DNA of 40,178 nucleotides from contig NZ_JACXWX010000042.1 in assembly GCF_014764505.1 (NCBI RefSeq), positions 1-40,178 on the forward strand, given 5' to 3'. The notes under the pieces were generated by a model. That model was given only the letters and a program-made list of their open reading frames with translations. It did no database searches and was not told the DNA's origin. A program made the position numbers and the translations under genes. Position 1 is the first letter of the stretch. Each line of letters starts with the position of its first letter. This DNA is from Phormidium tenue FACHB-886. GTDB taxonomy: Bacteria; Cyanobacteriota; Cyanobacteriia; Elainellales; Elainellaceae. Shown in pieces: positions 7,370 to 16,042 of this stretch.

Positions 7370-9289
7370 GTGTTAATTGCTCTCTGGCAACGGTTTAGAC
7401 AACAAGCAAGCGTTTGGTGTGAAGCTGCTTTACCAGGGTTACTGATCATCATCCTTGTGCTGCTAATTCGCTGGATTGGTCTACTACAGATTCAGGAATG
7501 GATGGCGTTCGATTCCCTATCAAGCCGCTGTCCCTCCTCAACGGCAGAACGATCTATTGTGATTGTGGGAATTGATGAAGCGGATCTGAATGGGATCGGA
7601 GGTTTCCCTATTCCCGATCAGACACTGGTAGATTTGCTAAAGACATTACAAGGTTATAGCCCCGCTGTAGTTGGGCTAGGTTTATTTCGAGATATGCCCG
7701 TACAGCCTGGATACGACGCGCTTGCCCAGATGCTCACTCAAAGCTCGAACCTGATTGGCGTTGAGATGGCATTAAATCCGGAACCAGGCTTAAACATCAA
7801 GCCACCTCCTATGCTGCCATCAGAGCGGATTGGTTTTGTGGATGTTAGCGTCGATGAGGATGGCAAATTACGCCGAATGATTTTGGCAAGTCAAACTGAG
7901 CAAGGAACGCTGAAGTATTCGTTTGCACTACAGCTGGTGCAGAGATATCTTGCAAATCAAAATATTCCATTTCAGGCTGAAAATCTCACCAGTCAATCCA
8001 TTCAACTGGGTGAATCTAAGCTGAATCAATTTCAAGCTAATTCCGGAGGTTACATTCGGGCTAAAACAGTTGGTCATCAAACACTGTTTAATTTTTGTGC
8101 CAACCAACGACTCTTTCAAACGCTCTCGTTAACCGATGTTCTACAACAAAATTTTGCACCAGAGTGGATTCGCGATCGCATTGTCATCATTGGAATGACC
8201 GCTCCCAGCGTCAAAGATGTGTTTTTTACCTCTGCCTTAAGGGAAACGTTATCGTCTCGCCTGATTAGTAAATTGATTCCAGCAACTCAACTCATTTATG
8301 GCGTGGAGGTACAGGCTCATGCCGTCAACCAAATCATCAACATAGCACTCACGCGACAGCCCCAGCTTCAAGTTTGGGCTGATGCTTGGGAGTATCTGTG
8401 GATTGTCTCCTGGGGACTGCTCGGAATTATGTTAGAAATTCTGCTGCAATCTCCCTGGAAAAGTGTATTAAGCCTTTTAGTTGCCACAGCTATCCTGCTT
8501 GGTATTAGCTTTTTTAGCTTAGTTCTGGGATGGTGGATTCCTCTAGTTCCGGCGGGACTGGCGCTGAGTGGAGCCGGATTGGTTACAGCCTTTTTGGAGC
8601 GCAACCTGCGGTTTGAACTGGAGTATCGTCGCGTTGCGGTTGAGCGGACGTATGAAGCCATTCACAATGGCCCATTGCAACATTTGGCTGTCATTCTTAG
8701 AAACCTTGATGAGAGCAATTCGCCTGGGGAATTGCAGCACCAACTACAATCACTGAATGAGGAGCTACGCAGTATCTTTCAACACATGCGGCAGGAGATG
8801 TTAACCCGCAGCGACAGACTTTACCTGAGGGGAAATCTAATTCTAGATTTACAAGCCCCAATTTCAGAACTGCTTTATCAAGTTTACAACTACACCCTGG
8901 AGATGCAGGCGCCCGGTTTTGCTAAAATTCAGACTTATATTTCACCTGATTTTGAAGTTCTCAAGCGTAATCATTTCAGTGTTAAGCAAACACGGGGACT
9001 GTGCCTATTTCTGCAGGAAGCGTTGTGGAACGTGGGAAAGCACGCGATGGGTACGACTCGTTTAGATGTAATGTGCCTACGAGAAGGAAATAATTATGTA
9101 TTGCGGATTACTGATAACGGTTCGGGTCTTGCATCTGCTCACGAAGGTCAGGGAACGAAACAAGCAAAAGTTATTGCCTGGGAGCTAAGAGGGCGATTTC
9201 AGCGGCGAGCGCATTATCCCAAAGGAACAATTTGCGAACTCATTTTTCCCATGCAAAGAAACTGGTTAGGAGGTTGGAGAAGGACTTAA
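7370..9289 (+). CDS. CHASE2-domain sensor histidine kinase
   Basis: A 639-residue membrane kinase. One N-terminal TM segment (about 20-40) precedes a large extracytoplasmic CHASE2 domain (about 45-330, with IVIVGIDEADL and DRIVIIGMTAPS). A block of TM helices spans about 340-408. The cytoplasmic part has a HisKA_3-like helix with H432 in AIHNGPLQHL, an N-box EALWNVGKHA at 550-559 and DNGSGL at 582-587. The usual G2 glycine-rich motif is poorly conserved (around GTKQAKVIAWELRG). GTG at 7370 sits one base after the regulator stop. The ligand of CHASE2 is unknown in general. Confidence 0.9.
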   Translation: MLIALWQRFRQQASVWCEAALPGLLIIILVLLIRWIGLLQIQEWMAFDSLSSRCPSSTAERSIVIVGIDEADLNGIGGFPIPDQTLVDLLKTLQGYSPAVVGLGLFRDMPVQPGYDALAQMLTQSSNLIGVEMALNPEPGLNIKPPPMLPSERIGFVDVSVDEDGKLRRMILASQTEQGTLKYSFALQLVQRYLANQNIPFQAENLTSQSIQLGESKLNQFQANSGGYIRAKTVGHQTLFNFCANQRLFQTLSLTDVLQQNFAPEWIRDRIVIIGMTAPSVKDVFFTSALRETLSSRLISKLIPATQLIYGVEVQAHAVNQIINIALTRQPQLQVWADAWEYLWIVSWGLLGIMLEILLQSPWKSVLSLLVATAILLGISFFSLVLGWWIPLVPAGLALSGAGLVTAFLERNLRFELEYRRVAVERTYEAIHNGPLQHLAVILRNLDESNSPGELQHQLQSLNEELRSIFQHMRQEMLTRSDRLYLRGNLILDLQAPISELLYQVYNYTLEMQAPGFAKIQTYISPDFEVLKRNHFSVKQTRGLCLFLQEALWNVGKHAMGTTRLDVMCLREGNNYVLRITDNGSGLASAHEGQGTKQAKVIAWELRGRFQRRAHYPKGTICELIFPMQRNWLGGWRRT

Positions 9290-9423
9290 TAAGATAACTT
9301 GAAAAAGCTTATTATCCTAACTTCTTAATATAAACTTTTGCTTTTCCAAAATTGGAAAGTAATTTGTTCCTAAATTAATGTTCTTCTCAGGATATCAAGT
9401 CATGATAACGACAACCGTTAGAA

Positions 9424-10902
9424 ATGCTTGGAGTAGAATCCGTAATGGCAAAAACTTTGCATGGTCCTCAAAGATACCGTGGTTTTGTCTTGACTGTTGC
9501 GGGTTTGCAAAAGCTACAAGAACAAATTAAGCAGCTAGAAGTCCAAACTCGATTGCGACAAAGCCCTCGGACAATTGCAGAGCGAGTTCAATTGAGTGAG
9601 CCTGAGGGTATTCACCCAATAACGGTTAGAAAGATTCTCACTGGAGAAAACGGCGTAGATAAGCGGTCGCTCCAACTCATCTTTCGGGTGCTGCAGATCC
9701 AGCTTGAGGAGGGAGATTATGCTCATGCAGGCTTATGTCATCAAGCCGCTAAAGTTCAGTCATCTGTGAAAGCATCCACAAAAGCATCTTTAAAGGTAGT
9801 CTCTTCAGCTCAGCATCAGGATTGGAGTGAAGCAGTAGACGAGGCTCACGTTTGCGGACGGGTTCATGAGTTAACTCAACTTAATCAAGCAGTCATTACT
9901 GAGCACTGCCGATTTGTGCAAGTTTTAGGAATCGCAGGGGTCGGAAAAACGGCTTTAGCGAGGATGCTAGTCAAGATGGCCGAACCTGAGTTTGAGTTTG
10001 TGATTTGGAAGTCTTTCCACTATATCCCGACAATCCAAACCGTTCTAACCAGTATTCTTCAGTTTTTGAGCAAACGAACTCAAGAAAATATTCAATTACC
10101 GACTCGTACTGAAGAATTGAAAGGATTGTTCATTGAACAGCTCCAGAAACACCGCTGTTTATTAGTGTTTGATCACCTTGATGCAATTCTGTGTGGCAAG
10201 CAATATGCAGGCTATTGTCGCCCAGGATATGAAGCTTATGGTGAATTGCTCCGGTTTGTTGCAGAAGTTCCTCACCAGAGTTGTTTGATCATCACCAGTC
10301 GAGAAAAGCCAAGAGCTATTGGACTTGAAGGAGAATCTTACATCCGATCCCTTCAACTTGAGGGTTTATCAGTATTAGAATGTCAAGAGCTGTTTAACAA
10401 CCATAGTGAACTTGTTAGATCTACAGATGAGTGGCGAGCGCTAGTTGAACTGTTTGCTGGAAATCCATTGGCGTTAAAAATGGTTGTGGTTTGTATCCGA
10501 GACTATTTCAACGGACACATTTCTGACTATCTTCGACTTCTCAATCGTGGGCAATTGCTATTTGGCGATCTGCGTGATTTACTCAGTCAGCAGTTCGAGC
10601 GCCTCACTGAAATAGAAAGAGAGCTGGTTTGTCAGCTGGCTCTCCATCAGGCACCAGTTTCAGCATCACAGTTTCGCAAGAATATTACTTCATTAACTAA
10701 TCAACCATACCTGCTAGAGGGATTAGACTCACTCAATCGGCGATCGCTGCTACAGCGGCAGGGAGCTTACTTCAGTCTTAATCCAATGATGCAGATGTAT
10801 ATCAACGAGTGTCTGACTAATCAGCAGGATGATTTTTCATTGAAGCCAAAGCTCAAGCTCGTATCCTATCAAAATCAGCCTCTTAATGTTGAAGTGCCAT
10901 AA
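9424..10902 (+). CDS. NB-ARC (STAND) ATPase with N-terminal HTH-like region, no repeats
   Basis: A 492-residue protein. Residues about 20-100 look like a helix-turn-helix region (TVRKILTGENG). The NB-ARC domain runs from about 145, with Walker A G-I-A-G-V-G-K175-T, Walker B CLLVFD (D250), a sensor-like ITSRE at 290-294 and a GNPLAL motif at 346-351. A winged-helix part follows. Cyanobacterial NB-ARC proteins often continue into WD40 or TPR sensor repeats; this one stops soon after the ATPase. It may therefore be a stand-alone regulator or a truncated form. ATG at 9424 is used; ATG at 9445 is an alternative. The function, signalling or defence, cannot be decided from sequence. Confidence 0.82.
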   Translation: MLGVESVMAKTLHGPQRYRGFVLTVAGLQKLQEQIKQLEVQTRLRQSPRTIAERVQLSEPEGIHPITVRKILTGENGVDKRSLQLIFRVLQIQLEEGDYAHAGLCHQAAKVQSSVKASTKASLKVVSSAQHQDWSEAVDEAHVCGRVHELTQLNQAVITEHCRFVQVLGIAGVGKTALARMLVKMAEPEFEFVIWKSFHYIPTIQTVLTSILQFLSKRTQENIQLPTRTEELKGLFIEQLQKHRCLLVFDHLDAILCGKQYAGYCRPGYEAYGELLRFVAEVPHQSCLIITSREKPRAIGLEGESYIRSLQLEGLSVLECQELFNNHSELVRSTDEWRALVELFAGNPLALKMVVVCIRDYFNGHISDYLRLLNRGQLLFGDLRDLLSQQFERLTEIERELVCQLALHQAPVSASQFRKNITSLTNQPYLLEGLDSLNRRSLLQRQGAYFSLNPMMQMYINECLTNQQDDFSLKPKLKLVSYQNQPLNVEVP

Positions 10903-11187
10903 CGGTATTGGTGTTGCGAAGATAGAAGAGTAGTTCTTCTGTCGGTCTGACCCCTGAGTTGATCAGCTTTATGCCTTTGTATTAATTTGTCGATTGGTAG
11001 AAGAAGGTAAAGGACTAGACCTGTGGATGAGGTTCAGACATCTAGCTTGGATAATTCATGAGTGGTAAGAGATAAACAGAAAAGAGAACCTGAAACGAAA
11101 CTGTCAGAACTGGGTACTCGGCTTGAAGGCAGAAGCCCCGACTTGATAGACTGCTACTGCCCCCAATCTCTGCCCAGCAGACTCTCT

Positions 11188-11870
11188 ATGAACTGCCCTG
11201 ATTGTGGCTCACCCACACGCCTGCAACGCAGGACAAACTTGGGCTATACAACGTTTCGCTGCAAGGCGTGCCGCCGCACCTTCAATGAGCGCACAGGCAC
11301 CCCCTTCAACTTCACCTTCGGTGCCCACCGATATCGTCTTTCAGGTGTTGCTGTGTCGGTTGCGCTACAAACTGAGCTTTCGCGATATCTCAAAGTTTTT
11401 CCTGCTACGAGGGTTCGAGTTTACCCATGAAACCGTGCGCGACTGGGAAGAACGCTTTGCTTCCCTGTTTGCCCAGCAGTTAAGAGCCAAACGCCAGGGA
11501 AAGGTTGGCAAAATCTGGTTTGTGGACGAAACTTACCTTCGAGTCAGCGGTAGATGGTGTGACTTGTATCGAGTCGCCCAACACTCCCCGCACCAAGTAG
11601 CAACGGATGGACACAGGAGCTATCCCACAGCTATAGCAGAAGAACTGGGAGAAGGGGTGGAACATGAAGTCATAAGCTGCCCTTGAGAATCCGATAGAGC
11701 AGAGCCATCGAGGCATAAAGCAACGCTACTATCCAATGTTAGGCTTTGGAGCGTTTGAATCAGCGCGGCGATTTTGTCAAGTGTATGATGAGGTAAGGAA
11801 TTTTATGAGAGTACAGTGCTATATGACAGAAGTAGTGTCTCTAGCTGAGCGAAGAGAACGATTTATATAA
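11188..11870 (+). pseudogene. IS6-family (IS240-like) transposase, broken
   Basis: From ATG at 11188 the frame encodes a zinc-finger start (MNCPDCG, with a second CKAC pair) as in IS6/IS240 transposases. A frameshift near 11315 moves the match to another frame (VPTDIVFQVLLCRLRYKLSF). After the first catalytic Asp (WFVDETYLRV) the middle of the catalytic domain is deleted: LYR is joined to SPHQVATDGHRSYP, which carries the second Asp. Another shift near 11685 leads to the last part (IEQSHRGIKQRYYPMLGFG), ending at TAA 11870. It cannot make active transposase. No clear terminal inverted repeats were found. Confidence 0.9.
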
Positions 11871-11957
11871 TAAGTTAATGAATTACAAGCGATCTTCAAA
11901 GCTGCTTAACAAAGAAACAGGGAAGGGAAGATATATTTAAGAAAAGACGAGATCTGA

Positions 11958-12098
11958 ATACTCAGTTCTGACAATTTCCTCAAGGTTGTGTACCTAGCAA
12001 TTGAGAACATTTCCAAAAAGTGGACAATGCCGATTGGGGATTGGAGACCTGCTTTAAATCGCTTTGCGATTATGTATGACGATCGCTTTCCTGTTTGA
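11958..12098 (+). pseudogene. IS256-family transposase C-terminal remnant
   Basis: A 46-codon open stretch ending in TGA reads LKVVYLAIENISKKWTMPIG followed by DWRPALNRFAIMYDDRF. The SKKWTMP-x-x-x-W pattern followed by an (I/F)xxxYxxR end is the usual C-terminus of IS256-type (Mutator) transposases. It has a stop codon upstream and no start, so it is a fragment. It lies directly after the IS6 remnant, which marks this as a repeated insertion site. Confidence 0.75.
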
Positions 12099-12152
12099 AT
12101 CTAGATCTTTGACACAAATTTATTTACATACTCGAACTTTGAGACTACCAAC

Positions 12153-13259
12153 TTATGAAGCGGTAGAAAGTTCTCGGTTCACAACAACCTGCACCTTTTG
12201 AGCAAGCTCATCTGACAGCGGTACATAGCCCAGTTCTTTTGCATACTGATCGCCTTCACTAAAAGCCCACTTGACAAAATTCTGCAGTGTAGCTGCATTC
12301 TCAATGTTGTCATAATCGTTGTACAGCAGCAACCAGGTTAAACCCACGATCGGATAAGCTTGTGCTGAGGTTGGATCAGGAATCTCCAGAGCAAAGTTGG
12401 CGGGAATGGTTTGTCCCTCTAGAGCATTAGCAGCAGTATCAGAACTGGGTGAAATATACTGTCCTGATTTATTCTCTAACGCTGCCATATCTAAACCAGT
12501 TTCATTGGCATAGGCATATTCTACGTAGCCGATCGCTCCCTCTGTTTGCTGAACTTGAGCAGTAATTCCTTCATTACCTTTAGCGCCTGCACCCCTTGTC
12601 CAAGTCACCGATTTACCTACCCCTGCAGTCCACCCTGGACAAACTTCTGCAATGTGGTTCGTAAAAATAAAGGTTGTGCCACTGCCATCAGAGCGATGTA
12701 CAAAAGTAATCGGGAGATCAGGCAGACTAACACCAGGGTTTTGTTCGGCAATTTGCGGAGCAGCCCAACTGGTGATCTGACCGGTAACAATCCCACAATA
12801 TGCTTCGCGCGAAAGCTTTAGCCCTTCTACATTTCCAGGTAAATTATATGCAAAGACAACAGCTCCGCCTGTCATGGGAATTTGAATTGGATCAGCATTA
12901 TATTTTGCCCGGAACTTCGATCGCTCTTCCTCAGTCAAGGGGGCATCGCTAGCTCCAAAATCTACCGTTCCTGCTAAATACTGCTGAATCCCTGCTCCAC
13001 TACCCACTGATTGATAGCTGACTTGGATGTTAGAGTACTCTTCGTTGTATTCTGCAAACCAGCGTTGGTACAATGGTGCGGGAAAACTAGCCCCGGCACC
13101 GTTAAGAGAAATAGTTTCGCCTGCTTCAGCGATCGGGCTGGCATCGGCTGCGGGTGCATTGGCTTCAGGAGTAGAAGATCCACAAGCGGCTAAACCAGAA
13201 ACTAGGGTAATTCCAGAAGCAGCTAGAAACCACTGAGACACTGTGCGGTAAACAACCAT
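12153..13259 (-). CDS. pstS: phosphate ABC transporter substrate-binding protein PstS
   Basis: A 368-residue periplasmic phosphate-binding lipoprotein. From ATG at 13259 it has a signal peptide with lipobox LAAC (Cys26), then the PstS signature GAGASFPAPLYQRW, a phosphate-contact region near SVGSGAGIQQ, GASDAPL, and HRSDGSGTTFIFT. GAGAGG-like purines (GAGAGG) lie about 7 nt upstream of this ATG, which favours it over an ATG seven codons earlier. The pstCAB genes are not in the window, so this is an orphan substrate-binding gene here. It is normally induced by phosphate starvation; a hairpin and an 11-bp-periodic motif lie in its long upstream region. Confidence 0.95.
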   Translation of the reverse strand: MVVYRTVSQWFLAASGITLVSGLAACGSSTPEANAPAADASPIAEAGETISLNGAGASFPAPLYQRWFAEYNEEYSNIQVSYQSVGSGAGIQQYLAGTVDFGASDAPLTEEERSKFRAKYNADPIQIPMTGGAVVFAYNLPGNVEGLKLSREAYCGIVTGQITSWAAPQIAEQNPGVSLPDLPITFVHRSDGSGTTFIFTNHIAEVCPGWTAGVGKSVTWTRGAGAKGNEGITAQVQQTEGAIGYVEYAYANETGLDMAALENKSGQYISPSSDTAANALEGQTIPANFALEIPDPTSAQAYPIVGLTWLLLYNDYDNIENAATLQNFVKWAFSEGDQYAKELGYVPLSDELAQKVQVVVNRELSTAS

Positions 13260-13418
13260 TGGAAACCTCTCAAATAACAATAAAAAACTCTAGTGAGACG
13301 ATCTCTTCTAGCAAAAGTATGCGCAGCATTAAACGACGTAGCGAAACAGTCAAGGGCTAGGTTAATGCTTAGTTCCTTTGCTGAAGAATCTATATGTCTG
13401 AATATTTTTTGAAGGAAG

Positions 13419-13460
13419 CTAGCTCATAACTTTGCAAAACATGGCAAAGCTATGAGCTAG
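13419..13460. other. 17-bp stem hairpin upstream of pstS
   Basis: CTAGCTCATAACTTTGC at 13419-13435 pairs with GCAAAGCTATGAGCTAG at 13444-13460, with one non-Watson-Crick position and an 8-nt loop. No T-run follows on either strand, so it is not a classical terminator. It sits about 160 bp upstream of the pstS start and could be a palindromic operator or a leader structure. Confidence 0.6.
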
Positions 13461-13693
13461 TTATTGTACTATCTGACTGTAAGTTTTGGCTTACAGCCAT
13501 CTTATGAGGAATTTAATCTGCAACGATTACACCCTACCCTAGAAAAGTTAAGAAGACGTAGAGAAAAGGAGAAGAAATCGGTTAGCCCTAATTCTGCTTC
13601 TCAGTACAGTAGTTTGTGCTGTGAAAAGATATCCACCTTTCACTTTCTCAAAGGCTAGAGATGCCTATCAACAAGCACATTACAACTGCTCAA

Positions 13694-13726
13694 TTTCTAC
13701 CCGATTTCTATCCAATTTTTAACGTT
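13694..13726 (+). promoter_or_regulatory. three 11-bp direct-repeat units (TTTC-N7)
   Basis: TTTCTACCCGA, TTTCTATCCAA and TTTTTAACGTT follow each other without a gap. Eleven-base spacing of direct repeats is typical of OmpR/PhoB-class regulator sites. The same unit occurs at 21689-21729. The block is about 435 bp upstream of pstS (read on the other strand) and 85 bp beyond the kinase stop; the regulated gene is unclear. Confidence 0.5.
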
Positions 13727-13811
13727 TGAGAAATATACCTCTAAAATAGAAATACTTTAAAGACAGAGATTTTTGATAATACTAGCTTTCAGTTCAGCTA
13801 GTTCATTCAAT

Positions 13812-15191
13812 TTATAACGGCCACTTCTGATTAGTTCCTTGAGGAATAATGACCGTAAAGATTGTACCAACCCCAACTTCACTCTCTACTGAAATCTGTC
13901 CGCGATGCAAATCCAGGCAGGTTTTCACTACAGCTAATCCTAGTCCGCTACCAGCCACACTTTTAACTGTTTCACTCCGATAGAATGGCTCGAAGAGGGA
14001 CTGAAGATCTTCTGAAGAAATACCAATTCCTTGATCTTTTACTTTAAAGATAACTAAGTTAGACTCGCAGCTGAAGGTTAAGCAAACTGTTTTATCTGGA
14101 GTAGAATACTTGATGGCATTTGCTAGTAGATTGCTAAGAATGGAGTAGAGTAATTGTTCATCCAAACAAGCATGAGTACATTCTTCTTGATTCAGCAACT
14201 CGATCGAGCGTGATGGTTCTGTTGAGAATTGAATATCTTCAACCAGGTTAAGACAAAATGATTCTAAATCCATGCGCTTGGGCTTGCACTCCAACTTTCC
14301 GGCTTCAGCTCTGGTTAAGGTCAAAATGTCGGTGAGGAGTTTAGTCATCAGCCGGGCTGAAGACTCTATTCGGTGCAAATTCTTCAGCTTTTTAGGATTG
14401 ACTAACTGACTGTTCTCTAACAGTTGCACTGAGCCTAGAATGACACTCAAGGGGGTGCGAAATTCATGGGATACCATTGAAAAGAAGTTGAGTTTTAGCT
14501 CTCCTAATTCTTTTTCCTGCCTAAGCTGGCGTTGTAGTGACTCTGCCTGTTGCCGTTTCACCATTTGGCGATAAAGCAAAGCAAAAACACTCAGCAGCAT
14601 CACTAAGGTTAGCAGAGGACCGAAAACCTCTATCAGCATCCGATATTCAAAGCCCGATTGGGATTGGTTCACCTGCCGCTCTAGTAAGCGTTCTTCTTCG
14701 GTTTGGATCTCACCTACAACTTGACGAATCTCACGCTGATTCTGTCTGAGTTGGGCAAGGAGAGCCGCTTGGGCGGAAGTTGGATTACTGATCTTAAGTA
14801 GCTCGTTCGATCGCTGATACAACATTAACCGCTGCCCAATTAATGCATTAAGCCGAATTAAACGTTGCTGCTGATTGGCATCATTGACCACGAGCTGCTG
14901 TAGCCGAGTAATCTTTGGCTTAATACTCTCGATGGCGCTGTCGTAGCGTTCTAACTCCTCTTGAGCACCAAAGAGGAAATAACCCCGTCGTCCTGCTTCA
15001 GCATCAGTGAGAGTGCCAACAACATCTGTGAGAGCATTCAAAACTTGATTAGTATGCCGCACTTGGTTGGCACTGAGAATGAGCCGAGTTGCATTTTGAT
15101 AAGAGGCATAGCTAGCTGCCCCAAGTAGTAACAGAACTAGTCCCAAGGCACTCAATAACCATTTTCGTTCTGGAGACCATTTTGTCGTCAT
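13812..15191 (-). CDS. CHASE3-type sensor histidine kinase
   Basis: A 459-residue membrane kinase. TM1 is about 11-30 and TM2 about 185-207; between them is a helical CHASE3-like domain with the TDAEAGRRGYFLFG motif. A coiled linker leads to HisKA with H242 in SHEFRTPLSV, an N-box LSNLLANAIKYS, DQGIGIS and GSGLGLAVVK. All catalytic motifs are intact. It is divergent from the OmpR-type regulator at 15275, with 83 bp between the start codons, which suggests a cognate pair under a shared promoter region. Confidence 0.93.
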   Translation of the reverse strand: MTTKWSPERKWLLSALGLVLLLLGAASYASYQNATRLILSANQVRHTNQVLNALTDVVGTLTDAEAGRRGYFLFGAQEELERYDSAIESIKPKITRLQQLVVNDANQQQRLIRLNALIGQRLMLYQRSNELLKISNPTSAQAALLAQLRQNQREIRQVVGEIQTEEERLLERQVNQSQSGFEYRMLIEVFGPLLTLVMLLSVFALLYRQMVKRQQAESLQRQLRQEKELGELKLNFFSMVSHEFRTPLSVILGSVQLLENSQLVNPKKLKNLHRIESSARLMTKLLTDILTLTRAEAGKLECKPKRMDLESFCLNLVEDIQFSTEPSRSIELLNQEECTHACLDEQLLYSILSNLLANAIKYSTPDKTVCLTFSCESNLVIFKVKDQGIGISSEDLQSLFEPFYRSETVKSVAGSGLGLAVVKTCLDLHRGQISVESEVGVGTIFTVIIPQGTNQKWPL

Positions 15192-15274
15192 TACTAAATT
15201 CAGACTAGAAGGTGATTCGATATACTAACCAGTTAAGATACAGTCAAGTGAGTTATATTCCATTGAAATCTCAA

Positions 15275-15976
15275 ATGCGCGTTTTAGTAGTCGAAGATGA
15301 CGTTCAGTTAGCAGAAATGTTGACCGAGGCGCTAACCGATCGTCAGTATGTGGTGGATGTCGCTGAGGACGGGGAAATGGCTTGGGATTGGGTGAGTGCA
15401 TGGGAGTACGACTTAGTTGTTTTGGATTTGACCCTGCCGAAGCTTGATGGCGTGAAGTTATGCCAACGTTTGCGACAACAAAACACCACCCTGCCTATCT
15501 TGATGGTAACGGCTCGTGATACGGTTGCCGATAAGATTATTGGATTAGATGCTGGGGCAGATGACTATGTGGTCAAACCGTTTGACCTGCAAGAGCTAAT
15601 GGCACGAATCCGGGCACTGTTGCGTCGGGGCAGTGTGGCTCAAGCTCCTGGTCTGGCCTGGGGCAGCTTGCGTTTAGACTCCAGTACCTTTGAAGTCAGC
15701 TATGACAACACCCTTGTTCACCTCACCCCCAAAGAATTTGCCATTCTAGAAGTCCTGCTCTCAAGCGGGCGCCGAGTATTGAGCCGATCGAATATTATTG
15801 AACGCATTTGGTCGCTGGAAGAACCACCGACGGAAGAAACTATCAAGACTCACATTAAGAGCCTGCGCCACAAATTAAAAGCCGTAGGAGCGCCCGAGGA
15901 CTTAATTGAAACAGTTCATGGGTTAGGGTATCGTCTCAAACAGATCCAGAGCGATGGCTCATCTTATAGGTATTGA
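15275..15976 (+). CDS. OmpR-family response regulator
   Basis: A 233-residue regulator. The receiver has acidic E7-D8-D9, phospho-acceptor D51 (VVLDLTLP), T79 and K101 (VVKPF), all intact. The winged helix spans about 130-225 (LTPKEFAILEVLL; IKTHIKSLRHKLK; HGLGYRL). ATG at 15275 places the receiver at the very N-terminus, as is usual; an in-frame GTG at 15212 would add 21 residues of no known role. It is divergent from the CHASE3 kinase, its likely partner. As an OmpR-class protein it would bind direct repeats such as the 11-bp units described here, but this link is inference. Confidence 0.93.
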   Translation: MRVLVVEDDVQLAEMLTEALTDRQYVVDVAEDGEMAWDWVSAWEYDLVVLDLTLPKLDGVKLCQRLRQQNTTLPILMVTARDTVADKIIGLDAGADDYVVKPFDLQELMARIRALLRRGSVAQAPGLAWGSLRLDSSTFEVSYDNTLVHLTPKEFAILEVLLSSGRRVLSRSNIIERIWSLEEPPTEETIKTHIKSLRHKLKAVGAPEDLIETVHGLGYRLKQIQSDGSSYRY

Positions 15977-16042
15977 ACGCATCTACCAATAGATGGAATA
16001 TGCTTACCCGGCTGCTAGAAACACTGATGCGACACAGCGGAC

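Larger units (their letters stand above)
13260..13811. other. 550-bp region upstream of pstS
   Basis: The long gap between pstS (reading left) and the 3' end of the CHASE3 kinase gene holds a 17-bp stem hairpin (13419-13460) and three TTTC-N7 units (13694-13726), listed separately. A 64-codon plus-strand frame at 13464-13658 has no recognisable motif or ribosome site and is probably not a gene. Confidence 0.6.

Noticed and set aside
13464-13658. A 64-codon plus-strand frame upstream of pstS
   Set aside because: No ribosome site, motif or sensible composition; starts inside the end of a palindrome.
15977-16042. Short inverted repeat (CATCTA-CCAA-TAGATG) between convergent genes as a terminator
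   Set aside because: Only a 6-bp A/T-rich stem without a T-run; too weak to report.
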